From Phragmites australis (taxonomy: Eukaryota > Streptophyta > Magnoliopsida > Poales > Poaceae): a DNA stretch of 64,000 bases. The notes below the pieces were generated by a model. It searched no databases, was not told the DNA's origin, and was given only the letters and a program-made list of their open reading frames with translations. The stretch is taken from assembly GCF_958298935.1 (NCBI RefSeq), contig NC_084932.1, forward strand, positions 15,603,501-15,667,500, in the 5' to 3' direction. Positions within the stretch are counted from its first letter, which is position 1; the number at the start of each line of letters is the position of its first letter. The position numbers and the translations under genes are program-made. Of this stretch, positions 19,923 through 31,699 are shown one piece after another.

Positions 19923-20784
19923 TATTGGGGGAAATAAACCAGCCTAAGGACAAGGGTTCCCTCTGGAGCCTTGATCTCCGGACCCTCAACCAAAGGCTCG
20001 ACCTCCGAAGTCATCAGGTCCCTTTGCGGTACCTCTTCGTACGTGTGAAGCCTTCCCTTGGCATAACCGGCCCGGCCTCCCAAAGGCTCAACGCTCCAAA
20101 ACCTAGCCTCCCGAAGCACCAACCTTCCGAAGTCCTACCTCCCAGAGCCATGTCTTTTGAGGCCCTCATCTCCAGCTGCTTGGGCTGACTTCCCGCAGAC
20201 TACAAGTTGAGTTAGCAGGCCTTAGAAAAGATCTGCTGGAAGGGGAGCACCGATCATGCTTTGCCTATGAGAAAGTGACCGGCATTAAATGCCTTGGCTG
20301 ATGAACGCCGCTCTGATACTCTGGCGTAAATGGAGGCTATCCTGACACCCCTGACAGTGCGACGCCGGGCCGCAATTGGCGACCGGCTCGCTATCTTCAG
20401 GGGGCAGGCACCACGATAGTTACTACGGTAGATATTTGTCTCCCAGATGGGTAGAATGTAGTTATTCAGGATAAGGTCCAGTAATTCGGTCAGGTCCCAG
20501 ATATTTGTACATTATGATAACTTGTACGCCAAGCTACGCACGGCCCTATAAATAGGGGGCCATGGTCGCCTGGGAAAAACACACGAGCTAGACGGCAGAA
20601 GGACACATAATTGAAAAATCACCAAGCCATGCTGTGATACTCCCTCCAGATTGACCCATTTTTTCTATCCATCAATACATTCGTGGTATTCCTTCCTCTT
20701 AAACTTCGTCTCCAAGCTTGAGTTGCCTCCTTAGAAGAAACTCTCATCGTACTTGCTGGGGCAAGATGAACTCTTGCTCCAACA
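19923..20784 (+). repeat. 3' LTR of element A
   Basis: Aligns throughout with 12531-13475, ending CTTGCTCCAACA. The start reads TATTGGGGG, so the terminal TG is mutated. A TATA box is at 20547-20554. The short expanded units of the 5' LTR U3 are absent. The GGGTC duplication follows at 20785-20789. Confidence 0.9.
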
Positions 20785-20789
20785 GGGTC

Positions 20790-21324
20790 CTTGCTTCAGA
20801 CTGAGGAACTCCCTCCTCTTCAGCTTCACTTAACCGGTGGGGATATGGTGTGCATAGAAGTTATTTTGGAACTCTACCGAAGTGATTTCCTGGGGATCCT
20901 CATGAGCGACAGTGTAAGCTGCCCACCACTCTTGAGCTGGTCCAATTAGTTGACAGGATGCGAAGAGAACATTCTCCCTGCCATTACACTGAGCTATCTG
21001 TAGCTTGCTTTCTATGGTCTTCAGCCAGTCATCTGCCTCCATGGGCTCAACTGCCTGAGAGAAGGTGGGTGGCTGAGTGCTCTACAATGTTCTGAGCCTG
21101 GACTGTGGCTGTTGCGATAGTGTTTGTGGGTCTTGGGGTCGCTAGTTAATAGCCTAAACCAAGCCTTGGAGGATGGTCATCACTTGATTGGCATCCATGA
21201 GAAGTGGCAGGGGTGGAAGATCGCGGTGGTTGGCGATGTTGTCATTGGTGTTGTCGTTGACATTGTCGTTGGCGTTGTTGTTGATGTTGTCATTGATGTT
21301 GTTGTTGTGCCTGGTTTTCACCAT
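20790..21324 (-). pseudogene. gag 5' half, element E
   Basis: Minus-strand gag starts near 21324 with MVKTR and then a low-complexity Asn/Asp run (NDN repeats, 21235-21310). It continues MDANQVMTILQGL and MEADDWLKTIESKLQIAQCN. Next come LIGPAQEWWAAYTVAHEDPQ and VEFQNNFYAHHIPTG, the conserved capsid core of plant Ty3 gag. Two stops are visible at about 21150. The frame breaks at the insertion point of A and resumes at 12530. Confidence 0.8.
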
Positions 21325-21359
21325 CTATTGGTAGCCAAGGTTCAGCGGGGAACATAATG

Positions 21360-21599
21360 GAAAAGCAAGGGCGGAAACCAAGACAAGAACAGAAAAGAAC
21401 AGATAGGAATTGATACAACACTAAAGAAAGAAGGGGACCCCAACTATTATTATATTCTTAACTGATGCAATGTAGAGGGGAAACCCCTACACTACACCAA
21501 CACTCAAGCAAAGATCCAACTCATGACAAGGTTCACACTACAGACTCAAGCACAAGCACACACTAGCACAAACAACACAAGACAACGAGAACCCATGAG
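21360..21599. other. Spacer between leader ORF and gag, element E
   Basis: A-rich on the plus strand, including a CACACTAGCACAAACAACAC-like run. No ORF and no repeat of note. It is leader sequence between the additional ORF and gag. Confidence 0.5.
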
Positions 21600-22390
21600 A
21601 CTAAATGATTTATTCAGCTAGGGACATCCTCCTAGCTCGACTATACTCCTCGCCTGCTGTGCTTGAAGGACCTGCTGCATCTGCCAGATGAAGCTTCTTA
21701 CATGGAGGGAACGGGGTGGTGCAGCCACAGGTGCCACGGGAGCCTCCTCGAGGAACTGGTCGGGGTCCTCCAACATAATTTGTAGCTTGCAGATGCTCTG
21801 CTCCTGCTCTACGTGATGCTAATGCATATCCTCTAGCTCGTCAAGGGCTCTGTCAAGCTCAGCGTACAGAGCGGCGGTGCGGTGGACATGCTCTCACAGA
21901 CGGAGATCTGGCTCATTGTTGACGGGCGCGAAGATGACCTCCAGGCTACCGGGCGGGTGCTGCGAGAACTTTCTAAACTGAGTGAGGTGGAGGTCCTGTC
22001 TATTCTCCCTACCGAGAACAGCCAGAGCCTAGCAGGCAGCCCTCGATCCTAGCCTCGAAGGTAGCTCTAGGGGCGATGACAGTGTGGACTCGATGAACTC
22101 GACGATGATCATTGTCGATGGGCTTCTCGAACATGGTCACCTCCACTAACCAGGAGTAACCACGGCCTCTAAGCGGAACTCTGACTCCCTTGTAGAGTGG
22201 AGCATCGTGGTAGCCCAGACCCAGAAGTAGGTACCACAACATGCGAGCGAAGTAGCCAGCAAACTGTCCATCTGAGTAGAACTTGATAGGGGGTTGGTGC
22301 ACCCAGACAACACCAGCGGGGGCCTCCAGCTCAGGAACCAGCATGAGCATACGCAGGGTGATCTTCGTGCAGGCCGTCTAAAATTTTGAA
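21600..22390 (-). pseudogene. Additional ORF between PBS and gag, element E
   Basis: A minus-strand frame open from 22350 to 22009 (113 codons) continues with at least one frameshift to about 21620. It has PPIKFYSDGQFAGYFARMLW, then RGRGYSWLVEVTMFEKP, HRVHTVIAPRATFEA, and later HRTAALYAELDRALDELEDM. The last part is likely helical and may form a coiled coil. It lies between the primer site and gag, where canonical Ty3 elements have only a leader. I recall similar extra ORFs in plant LTR elements but no assigned function. It is not gag, because gag starts at 21324. Confidence 0.55.
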
Positions 22391-22535
22391 AAAGACAGAA
22401 AATTAGTAACAATTTTATATAGAGCAATAGATAGAGAAAGGAAAAACTGAAAGGAAAACAATTTTACAAAAATTAGTTCATACAAACATAGGACCTTAGC
22501 ACATCTTTTCTATGTAGGCTACATCCTGCAATCAA

Positions 22536-22551
22536 CATGGCTCTGATACCA
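22536..22551 (-). promoter_or_regulatory. Primer-binding site, element E
   Basis: On the minus strand TGGTATCAGAGCCATG follows the LTR after a 4-base gap. It matches the initiator-tRNA-Met site common to Tekay-like and many copia elements. Its intact form fixes the orientation and the LTR boundary. Confidence 0.9.
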
Positions 22552-22555
22552 CTTT

Positions 22556-25493
22556 TGTAATACCCAGTTTTAAAGGAACAAAACTAGACACAAGTTTCCA
22601 TACATGTGCTACATCATTAGTGTATCATCACAGTGTCATTATTACAACGATATTTAACTTATTACAAAAGGGACATGAGCGTCTAAAGAAAACATAGGGG
22701 AACAAAAGAGATCTTCAGCGCTAGTGGAACTTCCATCAGCCACAGGAGTCGACCGGGGGCATACAATCTAGAATTACAACTTCGGGTCGAAGTCGTCCTC
22801 TTCGAAGGTAGGCTCTTCATTAATGGCTTCTGATCAGCAAAGGGGATACAAAAGAAGGTACAATGGGTGTGAGTGCAAAAATGTACTCCGCAAGTAGACG
22901 GAAAACATGCTATGGGGCTCCAGTCAAGGAAAGGGTAGGCACACGTTAACTGCACTAAGCAACTATGACCTATAACTCCCACAACATGCAACCTAGTTAC
23001 TAGATGAGAAGACTCAACTGAAACAAAAAGGATATACTCATCAGATTCCATCTGACTACCAAAAATAACCAGGTAATTCCATTACCTGGCAACCCAGCCA
23101 ACCATACCAAACCCTGATCCCATCTAATCCTGAAGAAGTCCAAGTTTGCTCTTGTCCATGAGCACGGCTAATCGACCAGATAGGTACTTTACAGAGTCTG
23201 CATAGCTTTCCTCACGAGTCGTGATTCCCGTCTTACCTCACACTTCCAGGGTGTGGAGTCGGGGTCTGAGTACAAGGACTTTAAAAAGGTCCCGCCAACT
23301 TGCAGTCACCCACTGAGGTTTCACCGCTAACAGATGATTACATCGCTGCAGAAGACCCCTTTTGTGCCACTTAACCGTCCAACGGTGCTCACAGAATTAG
23401 TGAGGTGGCTAATTAGTTTGCCAAGCCGTACCCATATAGGCCTCATGGTTGTGCGGATTCACTTGGTTACATGTTCAAGAACCGGTCCTTAGGACCCCAC
23501 ACATGAACAATCACACACTTGCTGTAAAGCACCACCTCAAACCAACCATCCTGTAGGTTGCTTATACCATGTTGCTACAAGATTACCATTACCCAATTTC
23601 TTGTTGCATAGTTCATTAGTAAATATTAACATTTCCCCAACTTATTACTGCACTAGCAAAAACTACCCATTTTATCCCATGATCCATCAACGGCAACAAG
23701 GAATTGTCATACAAAACTAGTAAACCCTAAAGTGGGATTCCATTTAGACAAGCATGCAATTGAAGGATAAAACTACACATGAAATCCTAAAACAGGGGTA
23801 AAATATTCAAGGACACTTGCCTTCAGTGGAGGGTTGCTCAAAGTCTTTGAAAGCTTGCTCTTGAAGATTCCCGAATTGTGCACCTTCTAAACGACAGACT
23901 AGAAAAGCACACAAAAAGAAACCTCTAAGGATAGTACACCAAACAGAATTAAATCTAGGTAAAAAAAACCCTATAAAAAGATTCTATATGTTTCTACGAA
24001 CATTTGAGTGCAAAAATCACCTAAATCAGAGCTACAAGCAAAACGTATTGAGCTTTTTAAGTTCCAGGGGCTTTTCTGCAAATTTTACTTGATTTTCAGA
24101 GAAAAACCCGAATTGGTTTTATACTGGAAATTCTAATTATAACGCCATAAATCAGAGCGGAATTATTTTTCTATTGAAAAACTCATGGAATAGGTTTATG
24201 AGCCCATGGACCATAGCCTGGAGGCTGGTCCATGGGTCCATGGTGGACTGGGCTGAAGGGGTATGCGCCCCTCTGATCTGGACCGTCCATCTGAGATCGA
24301 CGGCCGAGGTTCAAGGGGGCTCAGACCGGCAGCGCGAACACAGGGAGGCAGTGGCCGACGGTGGCGCATCGCTGGTGCATCGTCGGAGACATGCAAAATC
24401 GTGGTACTGAGCACGGAAGGCGACAGGAAGCAGCGCAAAAGAGAGAGGAGGCGGAGGGGGTCATCACCGATGGGTGCTCGAAGGCCGGAATGGGCGGTGG
24501 ATGGCCGGAGACGGAGACGGAGACAGGCGGCTAGCGGGCTTGGAGCTCGGTGTGGGCAGCGTCCAGCGGCGGAGAAGCACAGAGGAGCGGCGGAGAATGG
24601 TCCTTGAGCACCTGCAACGCCGAAGAGCGAAGAAAAAGGATCAATGATGGCTCGGTCTCGGAGAAAAGTGGCATCGACGTCGATTTCCGAGCGGAAAGAG
24701 AGGGGAAATGAGTGTATTGGGTGTGGAATGTCATAAGGAAGGTGATGAGAGGATTATATACTTGAGAGAGGGAGAGGATCGGACAGATTTGAGGGGATTT
24801 GACCGGCGGCCTAAATGGAATAAACGCGGCGGTTTCCATCGATGAGAGGGGAAATTGAAGGGAAAAACGGTCGGGGAGGAGTGAATTGGGGGCAGGGATT
24901 TTGGTCATGGTGTTTAATCGGCGAGTAAAGGTGTGGGGCAGCTCGGATTTCAGCCGACGACGGGAGGTGGAAGAAGTGAAGCCACGGCTCAGGCGGGGTG
25001 GCTCAGGTAGGACCCATGGCGGCGGGGCAGGGCGGGGAGGGGAACTGCTCAGGGTTGAGGTAGGCCGGCTTGCCCTAGCGGGCCGGTGCGGGGTAGAAAG
25101 GTGGCAGCCTGCTTGGAGCACGGCCCAACATGTGGGAGGGGGGTAGCCTGCTCGGGAGGAAAAGAAAGAGAGGAGGGGGGAGGGAGGAAGAAGTGGCCGG
25201 GATGGAGATTCGGCCCAAGAGCATTTTCCAATTCCGAAATTGCTTTTCTTTTTAGATTTTGAACAAATTTCAAAAGGAGTTTTAAATGAGCGACTTCTAG
25301 CGAATTTTTGCAAACTTTTTCTATGCATAAAAACCTTTTGCAACTATGACGGCATGAATACATCAAACTTATATAGCCTATGGCCAAATTAAATTTAGAA
25401 ATTAACATCTCTCTATTGATCAAATTGCAACTCCTATTTAAGTTCTAGCAAAATTTTAAACTATTACAAAAATTTGAAATTTAAGGTGTGACA
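22556..25493 (-). repeat. 5' LTR of element E
   Basis: 2938 bp. The minus strand begins TGTCACACC (plus end GGTGTGACA at 25493) and ends CTGGGTATTACA at 22556, next to the PBS. A TATA-like TATATAA lies at 24754-24760 on the minus strand. The 24200-25150 part is GC-rich. A 270-codon frame (25343-24531) crosses the TATA and presumed start, so it is unlikely to be a gene. The size suits Tekay-group LTRs. Confidence 0.8.
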
Positions 25494-25894
25494 AATACAA
25501 TGTGTTTTGTTGTAATAAATAATAAATCATTCATGACATGATCAAATTACTAAGTTTGATATAAAGATAATGACTCAGAATAGTTCACAAACATATAAAA
25601 CTCAGTCCACAAATATCTACACTTCAATTACAGAGGTCCTTCGGCCCATAGTAGTTCAGGCAGCTTTTACATTCATTTTCATAAAAAAATGTTTCCCTGG
25701 CAAAAACAGTATGTGAATATATGATACGGACAAAGTAATAATGTAAAGAGGTAACTGAATTATTCTTGTCAAACTAAAGTGATGTTTTGTCGGTTCAGTT
25801 GTTAAATATGTGAATATACGATATGTTTCAAACATATAATAACCTCATCTGTACCCCTAAATGATTGCAGGTGTTAGGAGTACCAAGCGACAAC
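25494..25894. other. Unassigned sequence between elements E and B
   Basis: About 400 bp of AT-rich sequence with no clear ORF, repeat or element end. It probably belongs with 8024-8403, the sequence flanking E. Confidence 0.35.
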
Positions 25895-26505
25895 TGTTAG
25901 AGGAAATGCCCCAGCCCACAGGCATTACCAGGGAGTCCCCATCTAGTGCTAAAGTGGAGCACTAAGGCTCTGGGCTCCCCACAAAGACTACAACCTCCGG
26001 AGGCCGTAAGAGCTCATTAGGCTGCTCCTTCTGTAGGTGGGGGAGGCACCTAGCCTCTGAAGAAAATATCAACAAAGGAAGGACACCACCAGCAGTCATC
26101 TGACACGAAGTGACCAACAATTAATGCCAGTGCAAGTGGAGGCCATCCTGACACCAAGGACCCTTACGGCTGCTTGCACCACTGTATTTTTCATAATAGA
26201 TAATATCTTCTAAGTAGGGGTGAAAGTATTTTTACCAGAGCTCGAGCTGTGTAAGTTTGATCGGTCCTAGGTCCATGCAGTATGGCGGTAACGTGCACCG
26301 TTATCTCTATAAGGGTATACTTTTATGTTTATAGCCCGAATGGCACAATAAATACGGACCCCTAGCCACTAGACAAGAAAACAAATCTATTGACGATTAA
26401 TACATTTGGTCTTCCTTCCTCTCCACTTCATCTCCAAGCTTGAGCCATTCATGTGAGTGTTCTCTCACCGTACTTGTTCATGGAAGACATTTTCTTCCAC
26501 CAACA
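25895..26505 (+). repeat. LTR of element B
   Basis: About 611 bp, starting TGTTAGAGGAAATGCC and ending TTCCACCAACA. U5 matches element L (CCAAGCTTGAG, TGGAAGACATTT). An ATAAATA at 26350-26356 is the probable TATA. The start is the least certain edge. Confidence 0.65.
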
Positions 26506-27330
26506 GCGTGTCGTCCATGGGGATTTGAACATAGAAGTACAAAGAGAAGTAGGACACCACCAAAGACCACCAAGGTGCTAGCCTTAGCAGCCATTACCAT
26601 TGCCACACCCATGAAAAAATATGCATGGTAGTTGTGACCAAGCGCATCATGTGCCCCAGCCAGCTTCGTGGTTGGGCGAAACAGCGACCCTCCGGCCAAC
26701 GATGACCCAATAGCTTTGGTTGGAATGGAGGTCCAGGCTAGCACAAAAGCCTTCCAATAGTGGCACGGTGAAGACCTCGCCCCACCACGGGAGGTTATGA
26801 CCGAGACTGCATCCATACAGGCTGCTCTCTAATGATTCTGGGTGCTCGAGCCCAAGGGTATTCATGCCTGGGCCCAGCTCTACGGCATCTCTTCTGACAA
26901 CACCTGGGACACCCTTGCCAAACCGACATCTTCAGAGAGTCTAGCTGCCCAGCATCCTCCTCGACCCCCTTCAGTGGAAGAGGATTCCGAAGGGGGGCTA
27001 GGACTCCAGGGTATGTAGACCCCGCCAACGCCATCAATACGGCAATAATGATGTCAACCGCGTGAAAGGGGCTCTGAGTCCGTCCCAGCCGAGAGGGTGT
27101 AGTCAGCACTGCTCCGGCTCTGAGTGTTGGTTTGCCCGACAACCTCATCGGCCTCCCCGGATGGAAAAGAGCTCTGAAGAAACCAAGGACTCCAGCGCGC
27201 ACAGCCCCTATCGACGCCCTCAACGCCAACCACAAGCTTCGATACCACCAGAAGTGTACGAGTGTATCCTGCACGGGCCTGGATGTGGCCACAATACAGA
27301 CAACTACTGGACTCTAATAACTTTTTGAGA
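26506..27330 (+). pseudogene. Primer site and gag remnant, element B
   Basis: GCGTGTCGTCCATGGGGAT (26506-26524) is a decayed Arg-type primer site. Downstream plus-strand fragments read IHAWAQLYGISSDNTWDTLA and then KPTSSESLAAQHPP, the same shortened gag as element A. At 27255-27328 a tail, CILHGPGCGHNTDNYWTLITF, appears in broken frames. Stops interrupt it. A minus-strand 165-codon frame over 26795-27292 is a shadow. Confidence 0.65.
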
Positions 27331-28189
27331 GGAGTACCTTTGATGGGGGGCAGGACACCTGGTAGGGGAGGAAGCTGATGATGGGTGACATAGGGGTCGT
27401 AAGACTAGAGTGGGCCCCTGGGAAGGTTTCCGGGCCTCCGACCCCACTCTGCCACTGCCAACTCCGCTGACGATGATACAATATCACAGTGATGACGGCT
27501 GAGCTGCCCTGACAGCTTTGACCATAATGGAGTCTGACATGTCACAGACACAAGGGTCTCGGCCTTAGGCTTCATACGATCAGAGCTCTCGATGGGCCTC
27601 CCCTATCAGGCTTAGTATGGGTAGGGTTAACTAGGGGAAAAGGACGTTGGGCCCCTACATGAAGGCCCTAGTTGCTTCGAAGGTCCGCAAGACCAAACCT
27701 TTCCCCTCCTCGGAGCTACAACTCAGGCCGGAGGGGACAAACCTTTCCCCTCCTCGGAGCTACAAGGGCTTTCGGGCTTCCGAACTTACGGCGGAGACCT
27801 TATTTTGGCAAAGGTACACCTATGACCACCTAGCACTTGTTGGCCTAGCCGGTTTCTAGCCTAGCTATTGTAGGTCTATACTACAGATAGCTACTAGGTA
27901 GAAATAGTAGAGCTCAAGTTATATTTCTATTTCAATACTGGATAGTAAAACATAAGTCATATTCCCGTTCACAATAGACAGGAAAACTTAAACTATATCT
28001 TAGTTTAGCATGTGGCAAGAATAGCCGTCCGACCTAGTCATAACTTGTGTTGCAGCTAGCCTTTCGCTAACAATAGTAGACTGTCAAACTTAAGCTATAT
28101 CCCTGTTCAAACATTAGGTACCAAAACTTAGTTTAAGTTTTGCCTTCACTCACATAGTACACTGCAATGTTAACCAACACACCTGCAGA
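27331..28189. other. Element B spacer with a 44-bp direct repeat
   Basis: Non-coding. At 27695-27721 and 27739-27765 an identical 27-bp segment (starting AAACCTTTCCCCTCC) recurs with a 44-bp offset. From 27840 the sequence is homologous to 14640-14939 in A. Confidence 0.6.
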
Positions 28190-28810
28190 TGCAGCTTGCC
28201 TAGGTCACCTAGAAGGCATTGCAGAGCCTTAGTAGTGTAGATGTCATGCACCAGAGGAACATCCTTGGTAGAGGAGATGCGATGCACCTGAGGAACATCC
28301 TCGATGGTGGACACATCCACGCACCTATAGGCATAACATGCCTAGGTCACCTAGAAGGCATTGAGCCTAGCTCACCTGGAAGGCATTGCATAGTCTTGGT
28401 AGGCAGTGGAGCCTACGCATGTGCTGGTGCAACATGCCAAGGTCACCTGGAAGGCATAATATGCCTAGGTCAGTTGGAAGGTATTAAATAGCCTCAGTAG
28501 TGTAGATGCCACAAACCAGAGGGACATCCTCAGTAGCAGAGATGCGATGCACCCAAGGGACATCCTCTGTGGTGGACACGCTCATGCACCTGTAAGAATA
28601 GCGTGCCTAGGTCGACTGGAAGGCATTGAGCCTAGGTCACCTGGAAGGCATTGCATAGCGTAGATAGTGGATCCTACACACCTGCAGGCGCATCATGCCC
28701 AGGTCACCTGGAAGGCACATTATGCCTAGGCCACCTGGAAGACATTGCATAGCCTTGGTAGAGTGGATGCCACACACCAGAGGGACATCCTCAGTAGCCT
28801 GGGTCATCTA
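28190..28810 (+). repeat. CCTAGGTCACCTGGAAGGCA repeat block, element B
   Basis: Nine or more copies of CCTAGGTCACCTGGAAGGC or variants, in pairs, separated by GTAGTGTAGATGCCAC and AGAGGGACATCCTC motifs. This is homologous to 14940-16065 in A but shorter. It lacks the hairpin minisatellite that follows in A; instead 28811-29059 is non-repetitive. Confidence 0.8.
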
Positions 28811-29059
28811 GAAGGCAATAAGAATCCTTCCTTACTCACACCCAACTCAACAAAACACCCCTAGAGAATCACACGCAACAGCCGCTAGTGGCCGCATGAG
28901 GTGAGGGGGCTAGGAAAGGGGAGACAGCTGAAGCATTGGTGCGAAAAAAATGTAAAGATAAAAGGTGAAGTCAGTATAGTACAATATCATCTATACATAT
29001 TCATAATCATACATAAAGAACTACTCTGCGTGGCATTGAAGTGGGTATAGATTCGTTAC

Positions 29060-30733
29060 AGCCCACTACCTAACTGCGGCTAAGGGCTGAGGGGGTCGCA
29101 GACTAGCTCGCTTTGCCCAGCGATTGGCTTCACCTCTAACCTTGCCTCCAGAGCATGGCCGCAGCCAAGGGCCAAGAGGGTCGTAGACTACCTCCCCCAA
29201 CCTAGCTATTGGCTTCACCTCTAGCAAATTGCCGTGAGGCTCCGGATGGCCTTGCCTCTGGAGTATGGTCATGGCTAAGGACCGAGGAGATTGCGGACCT
29301 CCTCCTCCAGCCCACCCATTAGTTGCACATCTAGCAAACCATTGCGGAGCTCCAGATGGACCAGCCTCTTGAGCTTGGCCATGTCAAAGGGCTGAGGGGG
29401 TCGCGGACCACCTCTCTCGGCCCAGCCATCAGCTTCACCTCCAACAAACCACCATGGGGCTCCGGATGGCCCTTCCTCCAGAGCTTGGCTGTGACTAAGG
29501 GCTGAGGTGGTCGCCGATCGCCCCACCCCGGCCCAGCCATCGACTTCACCTCTAGAAAACTACCAGGGGGGTCCGGATGGCCCTGCATCCAGAGCTTGGC
29601 CATGGCTAAGGGCCGAGGGGCTCACAGACCATCCATGCCCGGCACAGTCATTAGCTTCACCTGTGGCAAACTGTAGCCTAGTAGCGGCTAAAGGTCGAGG
29701 GATCACAGACCATCTCCCCCAGCTCAGCCACCAGCTTCACCTCCACTAAACCGCCGCGGGGCACCAAATGGCCCTACCTCTAGAACCAGGCATGGCTAAG
29801 GGCTGAGGGAGTCGTGGACCTCCACAACCCGGCCTAGCCATCGACTTCAACTTCGGCAAACAGCTTAGAGTCTTTGGACGATCCTACCTCTAGAGCCTCG
29901 CTGCGGCTATTGGCCAAGGGTTCGTGGACCACCACCCCTAGCATAGCCTTGGTAGTGTCGCTTTGGCTAGCCCTAGCTCAGGAGCCTGACTATGGCTATG
30001 GGATGAGGGGGTCGCGGACTGCCCCACCTAGGCCTAGCCATCAGCTTCACCTTTGACAGAATGACACACGGCTCTGGATGGCCTTGCCTCCGGAGCGTGG
30101 CCGCGGCTAAGGGACAAGGGAGCTGTAGACCACCCTACCATAGCCCAGCCATTAGCTTCACCTTCTGCAAACTGCCATGAGGTTTTCGGATGGCCCTGCC
30201 TTTGGAGCCTAGCTATGGCTAAGGGCTAAGTGGGTCTAGAACTGCCTCCCCCGTCCCAGCCATTGGCTTCACCTCTGGTAAATTGCCGTGGGTCTTCGGA
30301 TGGCCCTAGCTCCAGAGCCAGATTGCGGCTTAGGGTCGAGGGTGTAGCGGACCGCCTCCCATGGCCCAGCCATCAGGTTCACCTCTAGAAAACCACCTTG
30401 GGGCTCAAAATGGCCCAGTCTCTGGAGCCTGGCTATGCCTAAGGGCTGAGGGGGTCACCGATTGCCCCACATCGGTCCAGCCATCGACTTCACCTCTGGA
30501 AACTGCCACAGGGCTCCAGATGGCCCTCCCTCTGGAGCCTTGCTGCAACTAAGAGCCAAGGGGGTCGCCAATCGCCCCACCCCAGCCCAGCCATCAGCTT
30601 CACCTCTAACAAACCGCCACGATGCTCCAGATAGCCCTGCCTCTAGAGCCAGACCACGGCTATGGACCGAGGGGATCACAGACCGCCCACCCTAGCGCCG
30701 TCATCAGCTTCCCCTCTGTAAAACTGCAGTGGG
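29060..30733 (+). repeat. About 110-bp tandem array, element B
   Basis: About 15 units marked by GGCTAAGGGCTGAGGGGGTC or variants (for example 29078, 29273, 29604, 29794, 30217), usually 108-111 bp apart, with two short units of about 82-85 bp. Shared segments with the A array include GGCTTCACCTC, GGCTCCGGATGG and CCTCCGGAGC. The units are more diverged than those in A. Several open frames on both strands are by-products. Confidence 0.9.
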
Positions 30734-31699
30734 GCCTTGGTAATGCATGTTTACCCAATCTTCTGAAAGGTAATATGGTAAGTCGATTGGTGGAGCTTCA
30801 ACGTTGATGATCCAATGGCTCCGAACAGAACAGATCGAGAACCCTCGTAACCACTACACCACTACTTTATGGTTATCAACCGTGCCAAGATGTGGTTGAT
30901 CTCACCAAGAAGACTTTTCCTGCAAGCGAATTGAGAACACAAGAAAGAACAAGTAGATGCAATCTAAATATTGCTAGTTACCCATGAAGTACTCAAGCTG
31001 GGGTTATACACACTGAACAAGTGGCGAAACGTATAAACAGAATAATCTAAGAAAAACCCTAACCTACACTATGATAGCTACTTTGTATATATAGGATTGA
31101 TGTGAGGAGGGGTTGTGCAGCAAGGAAAAGAGGCATACACAACCTGGACTCTGACACCGACACAACTACAAGACCCAATCGGGTCCGATACGGTGGGGCA
31201 GCACATTATTTCTTTTACTCTAACAAAACTATAAGAAATATTTGGTTGAGCTCATATTCATTGGAAAGGGCTCGTCGTAAGCTTTCCAGAATGTCCAAGA
31301 TTGCCTAAAATGGACGTTGTATGTATGAGTTATGCTCGTTTTACTGATTTGCTATCCTGTGAATCGACCATGACCACGATCTCAACCATGACCATGATTA
31401 GAGCTCAGCCTCGTGTCTGACTAGACTTGGCCTTCGAGGGGAGATGACTAGGTAAGGTTGTGGTGCTTCTCCCATATTCCTAAGCAACAAAACATCATAA
31501 GAATTTAGTACTAATGCATCCAAGGAAGCATGAACAGTAAGGAACGAGTTCACCTGGTGGCCATGGTCTCATCATCCTCCCCCTCTTGAATTGTCGTCCT
31601 CGACTCAAGCTTATCTTCTTCTCCCAAATATAGCTTCAAATATGAAATGTTAAACATGGGACTAACCCAAAAATTTGCAGGTATGTCCAATTTGTTTGC
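30734..31699 (-). mobile_element. Family G fragment G2 (LTR plus integrase tail)
   Basis: The reverse complement aligns with 7000-8020. First is an integrase-tail trace (LDIPANFWVSPMFNISYLK, about 31590-31699), then the LTR with a TATATATA box near 31085-31095, ending close to 30734. It is the 3' end of an element lying in B. The right edge is cut sharply by the LTR of element C at 31700. Confidence 0.75.

Larger units (their letters stand above)
12531..20784 (+). mobile_element. Non-autonomous Tat-like LTR retrotransposon A
   Basis: An 8254-bp plus-strand element with 945-bp and 862-bp LTRs, an Arg-type primer site, a gag-like remnant and a purine-rich tract before the right LTR. It has no protease, RT, RNase H or integrase. 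Instead the interior holds three separate tandem repeat types (14940-16065, 16085-16590, 16919-18125) and an antisense ORF. LTRs differ by roughly 8-10% by eye, mostly transitions. It must have moved using the enzymes of a relative such as element L. Comparable gag-only elements (Zeon, Dasheng) are known in grasses. Confidence 0.85.
8404..25493 (-). mobile_element. Tekay/Del-like chromovirus E, split by element A
   Basis: This is a minus-strand Ty3 element. From high to low coordinates it has a 5' LTR (22556-25493), an initiator-Met-type PBS, an extra leader ORF, gag, protease, RT, RNase H, integrase with chromodomain, and a severely shortened 3' LTR (8404-8661). Element A (12531-20784) interrupts gag. 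Removing A leaves about 8.8 kb. The chromodomain and LTR style point to the Tekay/Del group of chromoviruses. Coding parts carry stops, frameshifts and catalytic changes, so the copy is dead. Confidence 0.85.
25895..30733 (+). mobile_element. Non-autonomous Tat-like element B (3' truncated)
   Basis: It has an LTR (25895-26505), an Arg-type primer site, a shortened gag and then the same order of spacer, CCTAGG repeats and roughly 110-bp array as in A. There is no pol. It ends where the family-G piece begins at about 30734, so the 3' LTR is lost. The internal layout matches A, but the LTR is closer to element L. It thus looks like a second, older member of the same non-autonomous group. Confidence 0.75.

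Noticed and set aside
24531..25343. 270-codon minus-strand ORF (Pro/Ser-rich)
   Set aside because: It lies within the 5' LTR of element E, crosses the TATA box and transcription start, and is low-complexity with no domain. Long GC-rich stretches produce such frames by chance.
29066..30695. ORFs in the 110-bp array of element B
   Set aside because: Same reason: tandem repetition of stop-free units, on both strands.
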